Positions 35,350-45,065 of a DNA stretch of 64,000 bases are shown here, in pieces (the stretch's first letter is position 1; each line of letters starts with the position of its first letter). Source of the DNA: Halocatena pleomorpha (GTDB lineage: Archaea; Halobacteriota; Halobacteria; Halobacteriales; Haloarculaceae); NCBI RefSeq assembly GCF_003862495.1, contig NZ_RRCH01000011.1, positions 1 to 64,000 on the forward strand. The letters are read 5' to 3'. The position numbers and the translations under genes were made by a program. The notes below the pieces were generated by a model, which saw only the letters and a program-made list of their open reading frames with translations, did no database searches and had not been told where the DNA came from.

Positions 35350-35991
35350 GTGAACGAGTTCGGTGTTGACGAGGCGGGAAAGGGACCTGTGTTAGGGCCG
35401 ATGGTAGCTGCGTGTGTGGTTGCCCAACCGGACGCGCTCCCCACTGGAATCGATGATTCGAAGAAGCTCTCAGCGACGCGCCGGGAGTCGCTTGCAACCC
35501 GGCTGGTTCAGGATCCGACTGTCAGCGTGGGCGTGGCTCGGATCTCGCCCGCTCGGATCGACGACCCAACGACCGACATGAACACGCTCACGGTCGCCGC
35601 CCACGCCGAGGCGATCTCGGAAGTCATCTCGTCGTCAATGGCGGGCGTCGTTGACGGCGCGGACACCGATCCAGCCCGGTTCGCCCGGCGAGTGACCGAT
35701 CGGGTATCGGTTCCAGTCGAGATCACCGCCGAACACGGGGCTGATGAGGCGTACCCGCTCGTCGGTGCCGCGAGCGTGATCGCAAAAGTCGAACGCGACA
35801 GCGCCATCACGGCGCTGGGTGCGGAGTACGGCGATATCGGTAGCGGCTACCCGAGCGACCCGACGACGCGCGCGTTTCTCGCTGAGTATGTGGGTGAGCA
35901 TGGTCATCTTCCGGAGTGTGCGCGAACGTCGTGGAAAACGGCGAAAGAAGCGCTTGCGGCAGCCGAGCAGTCGGCGCTCGATTCGTTTTGA
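35350..35991 (+). CDS. rnhB: Ribonuclease HII
   Basis: RNase HII removes ribonucleotides and RNA primers from DNA-RNA hybrids. The 213-residue protein starts at GTG 35350, which gives the standard NEFGVDEAGKGPVLGPMV with the catalytic Asp-Glu pair at 7-8. DDSKKLSATRRE and the late GSGYPSDPTTRAFL complete the signature. The frame continues upstream to 35212 but lacks family features there. It is convergent with secD, 5 bases apart. Confidence 0.93.
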   Translation: MNEFGVDEAGKGPVLGPMVAACVVAQPDALPTGIDDSKKLSATRRESLATRLVQDPTVSVGVARISPARIDDPTTDMNTLTVAAHAEAISEVISSSMAGVVDGADTDPARFARRVTDRVSVPVEITAEHGADEAYPLVGAASVIAKVERDSAITALGAEYGDIGSGYPSDPTTRAFLAEYVGEHGHLPECARTSWKTAKEALAAAEQSALDSF

Positions 35992-35996
35992 ACCGC

Positions 35997-37616
35997 TCAG
36001 TCCAACACCAGATTCCGGATCACATCGCCGTACGCCGGTCGTGTGATGAGCACACCGACGAGTACGCCGACAATGGTGATCAGCGCAAAGCCTTGGAGAT
36101 CACCGAGCGACAGCGCGGCCAGGGGTAACATGGCGACGATGGTGGTGGCTGCAGCCGCGCCGATGACCCAAAACGCCTTCCGGAACCGCGATCGGAACAC
36201 GCGGTTCGTCGATACGTCTCCCTGCTGGAGTATCTCATCAGCGATGATGACGAGGTCGTCCACTCCAGTCCCGATCACCGCGATGAAGCCGGCGATGTGT
36301 GAGAGGTCGATAGCGAGACCGATAGCGGCCGAGAAGCCGAGCAGGATGAACACCTCAGCCGCCGCCGTCACTACCATCGGCACCGCGATCCGTGGCTCTC
36401 GGTACCGGTAGGCCACCGTCCCGGCGACAGCGAGCATGGTGAACAGTCCGGTGACGAGCGAAAGCAGCTTGAATTTCTCTGCTAAACTCGGCTGGATGTA
36501 CGTGGAGGTCCCCTCGTCAATGTTGAGCGTCGTCGGCAAGGCACCGGCTCGCATATCCAACGCGAGGTTTTGCGCCTCAGAGAGGTTGGCGCTGGTGATC
36601 CGAAATCTCGGATCGTCTACGAAATCGCCACGTTTCATTTTGGTAGACAGGTCTCCCATACTCGCTGCGGACACGATTTCCCCTTTTGTGATCGTTCCGT
36701 TAACGACCTTTCCATTTGAAACGGTGTACAGGCAGTGGCCTGAATCGTTCTTATTGGCGGCGTAGGTGCATGGTGGCTGACTCAGGAAGCCGAATTCCCG
36801 CATCGCATTCGAGAAGTTCTTTGCGGCGTCCTGTTTAAGCGTGATCGGCACTCCGGGCCGTCCACCCCGTGGTTGGTCTGCTGGATCGACACTTTTGATT
36901 CCTTCCTGCGTGAACAGCTGGACGTTCCGGTACGTTTTCGTTCCGTTTTGCTCCACTGGGAAGTGCGCGACGACGAGCACTGTCCCGCGCTCGTCGATGA
37001 GATCGACGACCTCCTCTGGCTGTTTGTTCGGCACTTCGACCACGATGAACGCCTCATCACCCGTTGTAGATCGTGAGATCGACACCTCACCACCAGACAG
37101 GCCGGCACCCGTGACCTTCCGATCGAGGACGCCCTCAGCGGTTTCGAGCGTTTTGTCGGTGACGCCGTCTCGGATGTCATCGGTTTGAACGTCTTTCCCT
37201 TGGTTCTGGAGCGCCCGAGCGAACTCCTCTTGGGTTACGTTCTCGTTAAACACCTCAACGGTTCCGCTGTTCTGGGATGTCGGTTGCACCCGCACGTCCT
37301 GTGGCGACAATGATAATTCGTTTGTGAGTGCTCGTTCGAGCTTGGCCTGTCCTTGGGGATCCGATCCGTTGAATCCGACATCTTCGGCGGTCATTCCGAC
37401 TAACGGCGCTCGGATCCGCGTTCCCCCCGATAGCTCCAGTCCGAACTGGAGGTTCGTCGGGCCAGCAGTGGCCGACTCTGAGGCGTTCTCTACCGTGGCG
37501 TTCTGGGCGCTTCCGCCGTTACCGACGGGAGCGAAAATCGAGACGGCACTCCCCAGAACGATCAGAACGAGCAACACGATGCGCCAGTTTTCCCGGAGGC
37601 TGAAATTCCGGCTCAT
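35997..37616 (-). CDS. secD: Protein translocase subunit SecD
   Basis: The 539-residue protein has one N-terminal helix and a large external P1 region (about 50-375, with the archaeal-type LQFGLELSGGTRI). Five C-terminal helices follow, with the conserved GTGVDDLVIIADEI segment. With SecF it uses the ion gradient to pull proteins through SecYEG. Its start overlaps the secF stop, ATGA style, in the archaeal F-before-D order. Confidence 0.93.
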   Translation of the reverse strand: MSRNFSLRENWRIVLLVLIVLGSAVSIFAPVGNGGSAQNATVENASESATAGPTNLQFGLELSGGTRIRAPLVGMTAEDVGFNGSDPQGQAKLERALTNELSLSPQDVRVQPTSQNSGTVEVFNENVTQEEFARALQNQGKDVQTDDIRDGVTDKTLETAEGVLDRKVTGAGLSGGEVSISRSTTGDEAFIVVEVPNKQPEEVVDLIDERGTVLVVAHFPVEQNGTKTYRNVQLFTQEGIKSVDPADQPRGGRPGVPITLKQDAAKNFSNAMREFGFLSQPPCTYAANKNDSGHCLYTVSNGKVVNGTITKGEIVSAASMGDLSTKMKRGDFVDDPRFRITSANLSEAQNLALDMRAGALPTTLNIDEGTSTYIQPSLAEKFKLLSLVTGLFTMLAVAGTVAYRYREPRIAVPMVVTAAAEVFILLGFSAAIGLAIDLSHIAGFIAVIGTGVDDLVIIADEILQQGDVSTNRVFRSRFRKAFWVIGAAAATTIVAMLPLAALSLGDLQGFALITIVGVLVGVLITRPAYGDVIRNLVLD

Positions 37617-38491
37617 CCCGCGACCCCCTCGTATTTGTAATACCGCAGCAGGCTCACGTTGAGCAGATACGTGTTCATCAGATCCGCAGTGAGTCCGAAC
37701 ACAAGTATCAGTCCGATATCGGGTAACAGGGGAATACCAAACACGAGTGGCGAGGAAAAGATGGTCATCACGACCATCGCCACGATCGAGGTGAGCGTCA
37801 TCGTCACGCCGGTCCGGCGCGCGCGGTATGTGGATTCATAGAAGTCTCCACGCCGCCGGAGAATGCTGTTGTTGAGCAGTATGTCCGAGTCGACGCTGTA
37901 CCCGATGAGCATCAACAGCGCTGCGACGGTTCCCAGCGAGAGCGGAATACCGAAGACGTTCATCAGCGCGACCGGGATCATGATGTCGGAGAAAGCGCTG
38001 ACGACGATGGCGATCGACGGAACGAACGTTCGGAACAAGACGAACGTGAGCACGCTCATGCCGACGAACGCGACGGCCACCCCGATTAACGCTTGTCGTT
38101 GGGCGTCCGTGCTGAACGCCGCCGATCGCGTCTGGGCTGACTGAACCGTATACCCTTCTTCCTCCGCAGTGTTCATGATCTCGTTCACCTCACTCTGTTC
38201 GGTCGCCTGAATGGTCACAATGTAGGAATCGCCGCTCTCAACGACCGAATCCACCTCGTAGGGTAACTGCGATTCGAACGTCTGTTCGATCTGGTCGGGT
38301 GAATCGGACGCCGAGATCTGTAGCTCCGTCCCGCCGGTGAAATCAATTCCCGGCGTCACGGGCACGCCAGTGACGACGTACCAGCCCGCAATAATGAGAA
38401 GAGCGACCGCCAGCACGGCGAGCGGGATCGCAGCGAGCTGGCGGTTCGTGTACCGGCTGTACTCCACATCCGGTACCTCGAAGTCGGTCAT
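37613..38491 (-). CDS. secF: Protein translocase subunit SecF
   Basis: The 292-residue SecF starts DFEVPDVEYSRYTNRQL. It has the conserved PGIDFTGGTELQI segment after helix 1, a short external domain, and the helix motif LMLIGYSVDSDILLNN. It is the first gene of the secFD pair. The upstream region to the DUF5812-like gene is short (about 70 bases). Confidence 0.93.
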   Translation of the reverse strand: MTDFEVPDVEYSRYTNRQLAAIPLAVLAVALLIIAGWYVVTGVPVTPGIDFTGGTELQISASDSPDQIEQTFESQLPYEVDSVVESGDSYIVTIQATEQSEVNEIMNTAEEEGYTVQSAQTRSAAFSTDAQRQALIGVAVAFVGMSVLTFVLFRTFVPSIAIVVSAFSDIMIPVALMNVFGIPLSLGTVAALLMLIGYSVDSDILLNNSILRRRGDFYESTYRARRTGVTMTLTSIVAMVVMTIFSSPLVFGIPLLPDIGLILVFGLTADLMNTYLLNVSLLRYYKYEGVAG

Positions 38492-38560
38492 GACAGGCTG
38501 TGTGAGACCAGATCTGATAAGCTTTTTTATACAATCCTGGTGAGCGTGATTTCCGTCTCC

Positions 38561-39034
38561 TCACGGTAAATATCTCACACTCACAACGCCAGTATCCGGG
38601 TCGGATCGCAGTTCAACGCGGTTGACGCCCAGTCGCGCTGCGCGTGTTCGTGTCGCGTTATCGTCCATCACGTCCGCGACGACGTCCTCGGTGTCGTCCG
38701 GTTCGACAGTGAGCACGTGTATCTCTCCGACCCCAGCTCGTTCACGACGGGTGATCTCTCCGACTGGTTGGTCGGCCGCGAGCTCCTGTTCCTTGGCCGT
38801 CGGGGATTCTTCGCCCCGCTCGATCGGAATCGTTCGTCGCTCTTCGATATCAATAATCTGCCACGTCACGTTCATGGGTGGCTCTGGCGCGATCGTTCCT
38901 TCGACAACGTCGTCTTCTTCGACGCCCGGATTGTCCGATAAGGTGTGTACCTGTCCGCTCTCGACATCGGTGAGCACTGCAGTGTCTGTTTCGGCGTGCG
39001 TAATGAGAAACGTGCTTTCCGTTTCGGTCGTCAT
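38561..39034 (-). CDS. Conserved haloarchaeal protein (DUF5812-like)
   Basis: A 157-residue acidic soluble protein without signal or membrane segments. It has the pattern TFLITHAETDTAVLTDVESGQVHTL, a GTI/PPMNVTWQIIDIEE strand region and a C-terminal VSVRYLP. I believe it belongs to the family catalogued as DUF5812, conserved next to secF in haloarchaea; no function is known. It is upstream of secFD on the same strand, so it may share regulation. Confidence 0.75.
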   Translation of the reverse strand: MTTETESTFLITHAETDTAVLTDVESGQVHTLSDNPGVEEDDVVEGTIAPEPPMNVTWQIIDIEERRTIPIERGEESPTAKEQELAADQPVGEITRRERAGVGEIHVLTVEPDDTEDVVADVMDDNATRTRAARLGVNRVELRSDPDTGVVSVRYLP

Positions 39035-39089
39035 ACTCCGTCATTCACTGTGGACGGCTTTTTGTCTATCTGTCTCAGAAAGCGGTAGC

Positions 39090-39617
39090 TCAGTTGGCGT
39101 TCAGTCGATGCACCGCTGCCATCACGAGGACGGCCACCAGCGGCGGTAGCAGACCCGCTTCTCGGGGAAGCCCGTACAGAAACTGGACGATCGATCCAAC
39201 GATCCCAGAGGGGACCGCGCCGCGTTGGCTTGCCGGCGCTGCAATGAGCGCCCCCCCATACAACGCAAGGAGGAAGAGAAAGCCCGATAACGCAATCCAG
39301 CGGTCGTAATCGACTGTGCCGTCGTGAACTCGGTGCTGTCGTGCCACAAGCAGGATGGGGGCGATGATCGGGGCGATAACGAACAGCCAGACCAGCAAGT
39401 ACAGCGCGGGCTGGAAGGTGAATGTGCCGGCCGGCACGCCCGCGATCGAACTCAACAGCGCGACGGTACCAAGTCCGAACAGGATCGTTCCTCCGAGCGT
39501 GAGTAGTCCGCCAACGAGCACGTACAGTTTGCACAGCCGGGAGTCACTCGCCCGGAAGGCGTAGGGGACCGCCGTGATCGCGCCTGAATAGCTGGTCTCG
39601 CTCGTGCTCGTGTCCAT
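39090..39617 (-). CDS. Uncharacterised five-helix membrane protein
   Basis: The 175-residue protein (start ATG 39617; ATG 39653 adds 12 residues) has an N-terminal soluble piece and about four to five membrane helices: YVLVGGLLTLGGTILFGLG, LYLLVWLFVIAPIIAPILLV, ALSGFLFLLALYGGALIAA and a last helix LLPPLVAVLVMAAVH. I do not recognise a family. It is divergent from the glucose-6-phosphate isomerase gene. Confidence 0.7.
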   Translation of the reverse strand: MDTSTSETSYSGAITAVPYAFRASDSRLCKLYVLVGGLLTLGGTILFGLGTVALLSSIAGVPAGTFTFQPALYLLVWLFVIAPIIAPILLVARQHRVHDGTVDYDRWIALSGFLFLLALYGGALIAAPASQRGAVPSGIVGSIVQFLYGLPREAGLLPPLVAVLVMAAVHRLNAN

Positions 39618-39709
39618 CGTCGGGAAAAGGTAACCGGTCCGATTAAGCGCCACGGTGTCGGTTCGGCGTGTGTCGCCCGACTTATAGTACGTGCCAACAG
39701 AAACCGATC

Positions 39710-41017
39710 ATGAACGTCGATATCGGCAACGCCCTCGACGCGGTTGCACAGCCGGGAGTGTCCGATGATTCGCTCCGACGACTCGACGACCGTGTGGCTG
39801 CCGCCCACGACCGGATCGAACGCGGAATCGCCGGTGAAGAATTCGGATACGCCGCGCTTTCGCTGCCCGAAACGACCGATTCAGACGCCATCCATGACGC
39901 TGTCGCTCCGCTCGCGGACAGCGAGTACGTGCTCACGGTTGGGATCGGTGGCAGCGCGTTGGGAGCGGCTACCGTCGCTGGCGCGCTCGGAGTGGGCGAC
40001 CGCGCGCCCGTCCTCGACAACGTCGATCCGCAATCGGTGCAGACGACGCTGGAGTCGCTTCCCCTCTCGGAGACGGCAGTCCACGTCGTCTCCCGCTCCG
40101 GAACCACCGCAGAGACACTCGGAAACTTCCTGGTCGTCCGTGAGGCGATGGCCGACGCCGGCGTCGACTGGACCGACCGGACGATCGTCACGACCGGCGA
40201 ATCGGGACCACTTCACGCGCTTGCGAACGAACACGCCTTACCGATGTTGTCGGTTCCAGCGGGCGTTCCAGGACGGTTTTCAGTGCTTTCGCCCGTGGGT
40301 CTCGTCCCCGCTGCGATACTGGGCTGTGACATCGAGGCAGTGCTCGCAGGCGGACAAGCCGGACGGAACGCGTTGGCACCCAGCCTCTTCGACTGCCCGG
40401 CCTACGCGTACGGTGCCGTGGCGGTGGCGCTCGAACGCCGTGGTGCCCACGTGAACGCGTTCGTCCCCTACGCCGAGCGACTTGAGTATTTCGCGGAGTG
40501 GTTCGCCCAGCTCTGGGCCGAAAGCCTCGGCAAAGACGGCATGGGTCAAACCCCGGCACGGGCGCTCGGCGCGACCGATCAACACTCACAGCTCCAACTC
40601 TACCGCGCCGGCAGACACGATAAACTCATCACGCTCGTCCGTCCGCGCAACCGCTCTCAGCTCACGATTCCAGATACCGAGATCGAGGAGTTGGCGTATC
40701 TCGGAGATACCGGCGTGGGCGAACTCCTCGACGCGGAATTCAAAGCAACCGAAGCGAGTCTCGCAGCGGCAGGCCAACCCAACGTCCGCGTCGAGATCGA
40801 TCGACTCGACGCGTCGACCCTCGGGGAACTGCTGTACGGCATGGAGGCCGCGTGTATTCTCGCTGGCGAGTTGCTCGATGTCGAGACGTTCACCCAACCC
40901 GCTGTCGAATGGGGGAAACGAGCCGCCCGTGGACTGCTCGGGGACACCGACGCGCCCGAAGCCGACGCGATCACTGAAAAAGAACAGCTGATGATCGAAG
41001 CCGATTGCTCTGAATGA
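39710..41017 (+). CDS. pgi: Glucose-6-phosphate isomerase
   Basis: The 435-residue PGI-superfamily enzyme interconverts glucose 6-phosphate and fructose 6-phosphate. The SIS-domain motifs are GIGGSALGAATVAGAL and VSRSGTTAETLGNF, with the catalytic His in GATDQHSQLQLY and the C-terminal Lys near TEKEQLMIEA. The upstream in-frame extension to 39668 is not conserved-looking; ATG 39710 is the start. In haloarchaea it serves gluconeogenesis and glucose interconversion. Confidence 0.93.
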   Translation: MNVDIGNALDAVAQPGVSDDSLRRLDDRVAAAHDRIERGIAGEEFGYAALSLPETTDSDAIHDAVAPLADSEYVLTVGIGGSALGAATVAGALGVGDRAPVLDNVDPQSVQTTLESLPLSETAVHVVSRSGTTAETLGNFLVVREAMADAGVDWTDRTIVTTGESGPLHALANEHALPMLSVPAGVPGRFSVLSPVGLVPAAILGCDIEAVLAGGQAGRNALAPSLFDCPAYAYGAVAVALERRGAHVNAFVPYAERLEYFAEWFAQLWAESLGKDGMGQTPARALGATDQHSQLQLYRAGRHDKLITLVRPRNRSQLTIPDTEIEELAYLGDTGVGELLDAEFKATEASLAAAGQPNVRVEIDRLDASTLGELLYGMEAACILAGELLDVETFTQPAVEWGKRAARGLLGDTDAPEADAITEKEQLMIEADCSE

Positions 41018-41146
41018 TTGGCGTGTGACAGGATCGCATCGCTTGTATCGTTTTCGACTTTCCGAACGCGCAAGATCTATTCGATAACCGTTCGTACGAC
41101 CGCTAATGGATCAACAGACGCCGTCCCTGAGGTGGACCGAATAACG

Positions 41147-41893
41147 ATGGCCGAAACGTCTGACCGATTACAGACAGTTACAACCGCGATCATGATCGCC
41201 ATCGGGGCGTACGTCCTCGGAAACATCGTTGCCAGCACGGTGATGTATGTGTTATTTCTTGTCGGGATTCCTATGGAAGGATACCCCGAACGGATGGCGG
41301 TGTTGAGCACACTCACGGTGCAGGGTGTCGGGTTCCTCGGATTCGGGCTTGTGTATCTTCATTATACCGATCAACTCGATCTCCTTTCGATCGATCGTCC
41401 CAGTCGTTCTGATATCGGCTACCTTCTCGGTGGAATCGTCGCCATATTGCTCAGTTGGCGAGTGATCGGCATCGTATTCACACAGCTGTTGGGCATCGAT
41501 CCCGCAGAAAGCTCATTCATCGAACAGGGCATCCAAAACCCGACATTGTTGCTGGTGTTGGCTCCGCTGTCGATCCTCATCGTTGGACCGGGTGAGGAGT
41601 TGCTGTATCGGGGAATCGTTCAGGGATCAATCAGGCGCGTTCTCGGACCCGTCGGCGGGATTCTCATCGCCAGTGCCGTCTTCGCGTCGATCCACGTGTT
41701 CGGACTGATCGGCTCACCGTTAGAGACGCTTGCAACCCTGCTCACGGTGTTCGTTCTTGCTCTCGTCCTCGGCACTGTCTACGAGCTATCGGAAAACCTC
41801 CTCGTTCCGGCGCTCATTCACGGACTGTACAACGCCACGCAGTTCCTGCTCGCTTACCAGCAAGCGACCGGCGGACTCTCGGGGCTTGGCTAG
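41147..41893 (+). CDS. CPBP-family intramembrane metalloprotease
   Basis: The 248-residue protein has about seven membrane helices and the Abi/CAAX-protease motifs: GEELLYRGIVQGSI with Glu-150, Glu-151 and Arg-155, then FASIHVFG with His-183 and HGLYN near the end. These residues are the predicted metal or catalytic set of the family. The substrate is unknown. The frame runs from 41018 without a good start before ATG 41147. Confidence 0.85.
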   Translation: MAETSDRLQTVTTAIMIAIGAYVLGNIVASTVMYVLFLVGIPMEGYPERMAVLSTLTVQGVGFLGFGLVYLHYTDQLDLLSIDRPSRSDIGYLLGGIVAILLSWRVIGIVFTQLLGIDPAESSFIEQGIQNPTLLLVLAPLSILIVGPGEELLYRGIVQGSIRRVLGPVGGILIASAVFASIHVFGLIGSPLETLATLLTVFVLALVLGTVYELSENLLVPALIHGLYNATQFLLAYQQATGGLSGLG

Positions 41894-41947
41894 TTGAGGG
41901 CACTGTCAAAAAAATGTCTCGCTGACTACTGCCAGTGACGATTGATC

Positions 41948-44008
41948 TCACCGCTTTGAATGGTTCCGGTTCTCGTGTTGGAACGTGAGACCAACATCCA
42001 CCGGAACGCGCCCGCTTTCGCCGCTGTTAGCGGCCCATGTGGCGGCGACGGTCACCCGTTCGAAGTTTCCGTTGTGAAGGAACTGTCTCAGATCCCGTTT
42101 GTCGCTTTCAGTGAAGGTTCGCGTGTCGAGCTGTTTCACTTTGTAGTTCCCGTTGTGTTTGATTCCGATGAACGTGAACTGGTATTCGACGGGGCGTTCC
42201 GTCGCTTCGCGCTGACTCATGAACGGGCCGGTGGTCGTGCCGTCGTGGTGTTGGCCGCCCACCGAAACGTTCCGGACGTACCAACCGTCGTTATTCGTGG
42301 CCCAGTCGGTCGCATACCGGAAGGAGATGAGCACCTCCTCGCCCGCATAGTCGGACAGATCGAACGTTTGGTTCGTCCATCCCTCGGACTGGCCGGTGAA
42401 GCCGGGAACGTTCCCTTTCACGGTCGGATGAGCGCCGTCCGCAGTCGTCGAGACGGTGTTCTCGTTCGAGAGGCTCTCCCACGTTTCCCCACCATCAGTG
42501 GAGACCTGAACGAAGCCGTAATCCCAGTTCTGTTCGATATCGTAGTACGTTTCGAAGGAGAGCGTCGGATCGCGTTCGCTGACGTTCGCCTCTACGATAG
42601 CGAACCGATCAAGGAGATTGCCCGAACCGCTGTGGAGCACTTGGCCCTCTCCGTCAACCGGATCAGTAGTCGTGTTCCACTGGGTACCGATGTAATCCGT
42701 TCCTGAGACGTTCACGTCCGTGATCGGACCTTTACCAGCAGTGTCGTACGTCTGGTACGCGGTTCCCCACGCGCCTGCCGTCTTCACGTTCCGGGAGGTG
42801 TTGACGTTCAAATCAACACCGTCGATGTCGTATCGGTCATTCGGTGGCTGGTTTCTGCCGTCCAGCACGGCTGCGGTTGCGAAGTCCTGATACAGGTGGT
42901 AGAAATCCGTGTCCGCACCGTATTCATCGAGCGTTTGTTCGACGCCTGCGATCCCGTTTTTCTTCTCTTTGAACAGATCAGAGATGAACCCTGATCCGTA
43001 GCGGTCGGTGAGATACATCTGGAAGAGGTACGCCTCCCCATAATCTGCGAGAATGTTAATATCGCCCTGATCACCCCAGTTTGTCAGCGAGTTCGAAGGT
43101 AGCTGTTCGTAGGCGCCGACGTGGCCGTCGGGAACTCCGTAGCCGACGGCGTACTCCGCGAAGTCGGCCATCCCTTCGTTGATCCACGATGTCTCATCAC
43201 CGTCGTAGTCGCCGTGGATCAGGTGTTGGTATTCGTGGGCAAACGTCCCTTCGACGCCGACCCGCTGGTTCGACTCGTTGATCGCGTTCCACTCGGCGGA
43301 ATCGACCGTGATGACGTTGCGATCGGTGTACGACTGGACAGTTGGGGAGTAATATCCTGCTGTGTACACTGGATACTCCGGATCATTGTAGTTCTCATCC
43401 CGGATGTTCGTCACCAACAGCACAGTTTTGTTCCCTGCGTTCTCGGTGGTGTGGTAGTAGTCATCAGGCAACTCTGTTTGATTGGCGACCGGGCTGTTGT
43501 TGCCGTCCCGCGGCGTGGGTGTCCCGAACAGTTCGGACTCCGTCGGATGAATCGTAGTGTCGAACTCCGAAACGAGGTGATCTACCTGTGCGTCCGAAAT
43601 GCTCGGCGTCGGACGTGGGTCGCCGTCGGGCCAACTCATATCGTTCGCTACCCAGACCTCGATGTTGTCACCGACGCCGCGGAGCGTGAACGTCTCGAAC
43701 GTATAGCCGTTCGGTCTCGATGTGGGGAATTGGCGCGTTGCTCCCTCACTCGCCGTGTCGCTGGCCGCCGTGGTCCGGTCAGCCGTATCTGACGCCGACT
43801 CGAGGTGCACCGGCTTTTCTAATGCCTCCTGTGATGGCTCGACCGGACGCGGCGATTGACTCGAATTGTTTACTAGCTGGTTGGATGACTGGACAGTTGT
43901 CTGTCGGTGATTTTCATCGTCCATCTGGGGGACGGCACCGCCTCCAGTCCCCACAGCGGCGGCCGAAACCACAAGGACGGCCGCCAGTAGGATAGTTTTG
44001 ATACGCAT
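41948..44008 (-). CDS. Secreted zinc metalloprotease, immune inhibitor A-like
   Basis: The 686-residue protein starts with a signal peptide (RIKTILLAAVLVVSAAAVG). A propeptide-like polar region follows to about 95, then a gluzincin catalytic domain: HEYQH at 258-262 with Glu-278 in INEGMADFAEY. C-terminal beta-sandwich parts (FETYYDIEQNWDYGFVQVS, LISFRYATDWATNNDGWYV) resemble those of immune inhibitor A proteases. ATG 44008 has a TATATTATTT-like box about 30 bases upstream, so the longer frame to 44056 is unlikely. It should act outside the cell on proteins. Confidence 0.85.
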   Translation of the reverse strand: MRIKTILLAAVLVVSAAAVGTGGGAVPQMDDENHRQTTVQSSNQLVNNSSQSPRPVEPSQEALEKPVHLESASDTADRTTAASDTASEGATRQFPTSRPNGYTFETFTLRGVGDNIEVWVANDMSWPDGDPRPTPSISDAQVDHLVSEFDTTIHPTESELFGTPTPRDGNNSPVANQTELPDDYYHTTENAGNKTVLLVTNIRDENYNDPEYPVYTAGYYSPTVQSYTDRNVITVDSAEWNAINESNQRVGVEGTFAHEYQHLIHGDYDGDETSWINEGMADFAEYAVGYGVPDGHVGAYEQLPSNSLTNWGDQGDINILADYGEAYLFQMYLTDRYGSGFISDLFKEKKNGIAGVEQTLDEYGADTDFYHLYQDFATAAVLDGRNQPPNDRYDIDGVDLNVNTSRNVKTAGAWGTAYQTYDTAGKGPITDVNVSGTDYIGTQWNTTTDPVDGEGQVLHSGSGNLLDRFAIVEANVSERDPTLSFETYYDIEQNWDYGFVQVSTDGGETWESLSNENTVSTTADGAHPTVKGNVPGFTGQSEGWTNQTFDLSDYAGEEVLISFRYATDWATNNDGWYVRNVSVGGQHHDGTTTGPFMSQREATERPVEYQFTFIGIKHNGNYKVKQLDTRTFTESDKRDLRQFLHNGNFERVTVAATWAANSGESGRVPVDVGLTFQHENRNHSKR

Positions 44009-44178
44009 TCCGAACAGATGTGTTCGATCATACCAAATAATACTTACGAATTTCATACCAAGTTATATTATATAGTAATTATCACTATGATGGTTCAGGA
44101 CCGTCCTGTCGCCGCGCATTCCCGGATGATGGACTCCATACCACAACGCTAACGGGTCTTCCACCCGAAGGGAATACA

Positions 44179-45006
44179 ATGAGTGGTGATGGCTCCCACC
44201 GGAACGATGACGCGCCCGCTGGTTCGTCGGACGACGGTGAGCCGGCCGGTTCGGACACTGAGGAGCCGTCTGTAGAGGCGTTGCGCCGGCAAGTTGAGGA
44301 GAAATACGACTTCGACGATTTTGGTCCTCGGGACATGGAGCGAATGACCCCGGAGGAGTGGGACGCCGCATTCGATCCGGAGACGTGGATCACAGGCACG
44401 GAGTTGCTTGATCGGGTCGAAGCCGACATGAAACAGCGGATTGCCGACCGGGACGTGTTCGCCCGTATCGAGCGACTTTCAGATCCTGATCGCCTTGTTG
44501 CGTACTCTGATGAGGGGTACGCCGTCGTGTTCGGGGACGGGAGTGTCAAAGGAGAAGGGATCGTTCTCCGGGACATCAAACCGTCGGTTGCCCTGTGTTC
44601 GATGGATGAATACGAGGCACCGGAGTTACAGCAAGGAGAAGTGCTCCCGCATCCTTCAGAGGTACCGGAAGGAAGTGGATCGCTCGGACACCGAATGATG
44701 CTGTTCGTCGGCGTAGCGATGGCGGTGATGGGCGTTCTCCTGATTGGGAGTACGGTCGTCAGTGGTTCTGAGCGGGCGGTTATTGGAACGGCGTTCGGTC
44801 TCGGATTCATCGTAGTCGGGGTGGTGTTGTTCGTCATCGTGGCGAACGCCCGCCTCTCGGATCGATTTCGGTCCGAGGAGTACCGGGATCGGCTTCGAGC
44901 TGTCGGTCGCGGCTCGGACGAACAGCCCACGGTACTGGATGAACTCGAAACGGATGATGACGACGCCACCGACGAATCGGGCGATACGCCCTCACACGGG
45001 CTGTAG
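44179..45006 (+). CDS. Conserved membrane protein heading the cytochrome bc operon
   Basis: The 275-residue protein has a long acidic N-terminal cytoplasmic half (about 1-165) and two membrane helices (about 172-195 and 200-225). An acidic tail follows. The position directly before halocyanin and the bc genes matches the haloarchaeal bc cluster, where this family (I believe DUF7319) is conserved. It may be an assembly or accessory factor. No cofactor motif is visible. Confidence 0.8.
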   Translation: MSGDGSHRNDDAPAGSSDDGEPAGSDTEEPSVEALRRQVEEKYDFDDFGPRDMERMTPEEWDAAFDPETWITGTELLDRVEADMKQRIADRDVFARIERLSDPDRLVAYSDEGYAVVFGDGSVKGEGIVLRDIKPSVALCSMDEYEAPELQQGEVLPHPSEVPEGSGSLGHRMMLFVGVAMAVMGVLLIGSTVVSGSERAVIGTAFGLGFIVVGVVLFVIVANARLSDRFRSEEYRDRLRAVGRGSDEQPTVLDELETDDDDATDESGDTPSHGL

Positions 45007-45065
45007 CGGCGCTGTCGGCGGCTTCGGTGGGTTTATACGAATACGGTTCTGACACCAGCCTGTGT

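Noticed and set aside
41106-41144. Small frame just before the CPBP protease gene
   Set aside because: It stops after 12 codons in another frame; no sign it is translated or regulatory.
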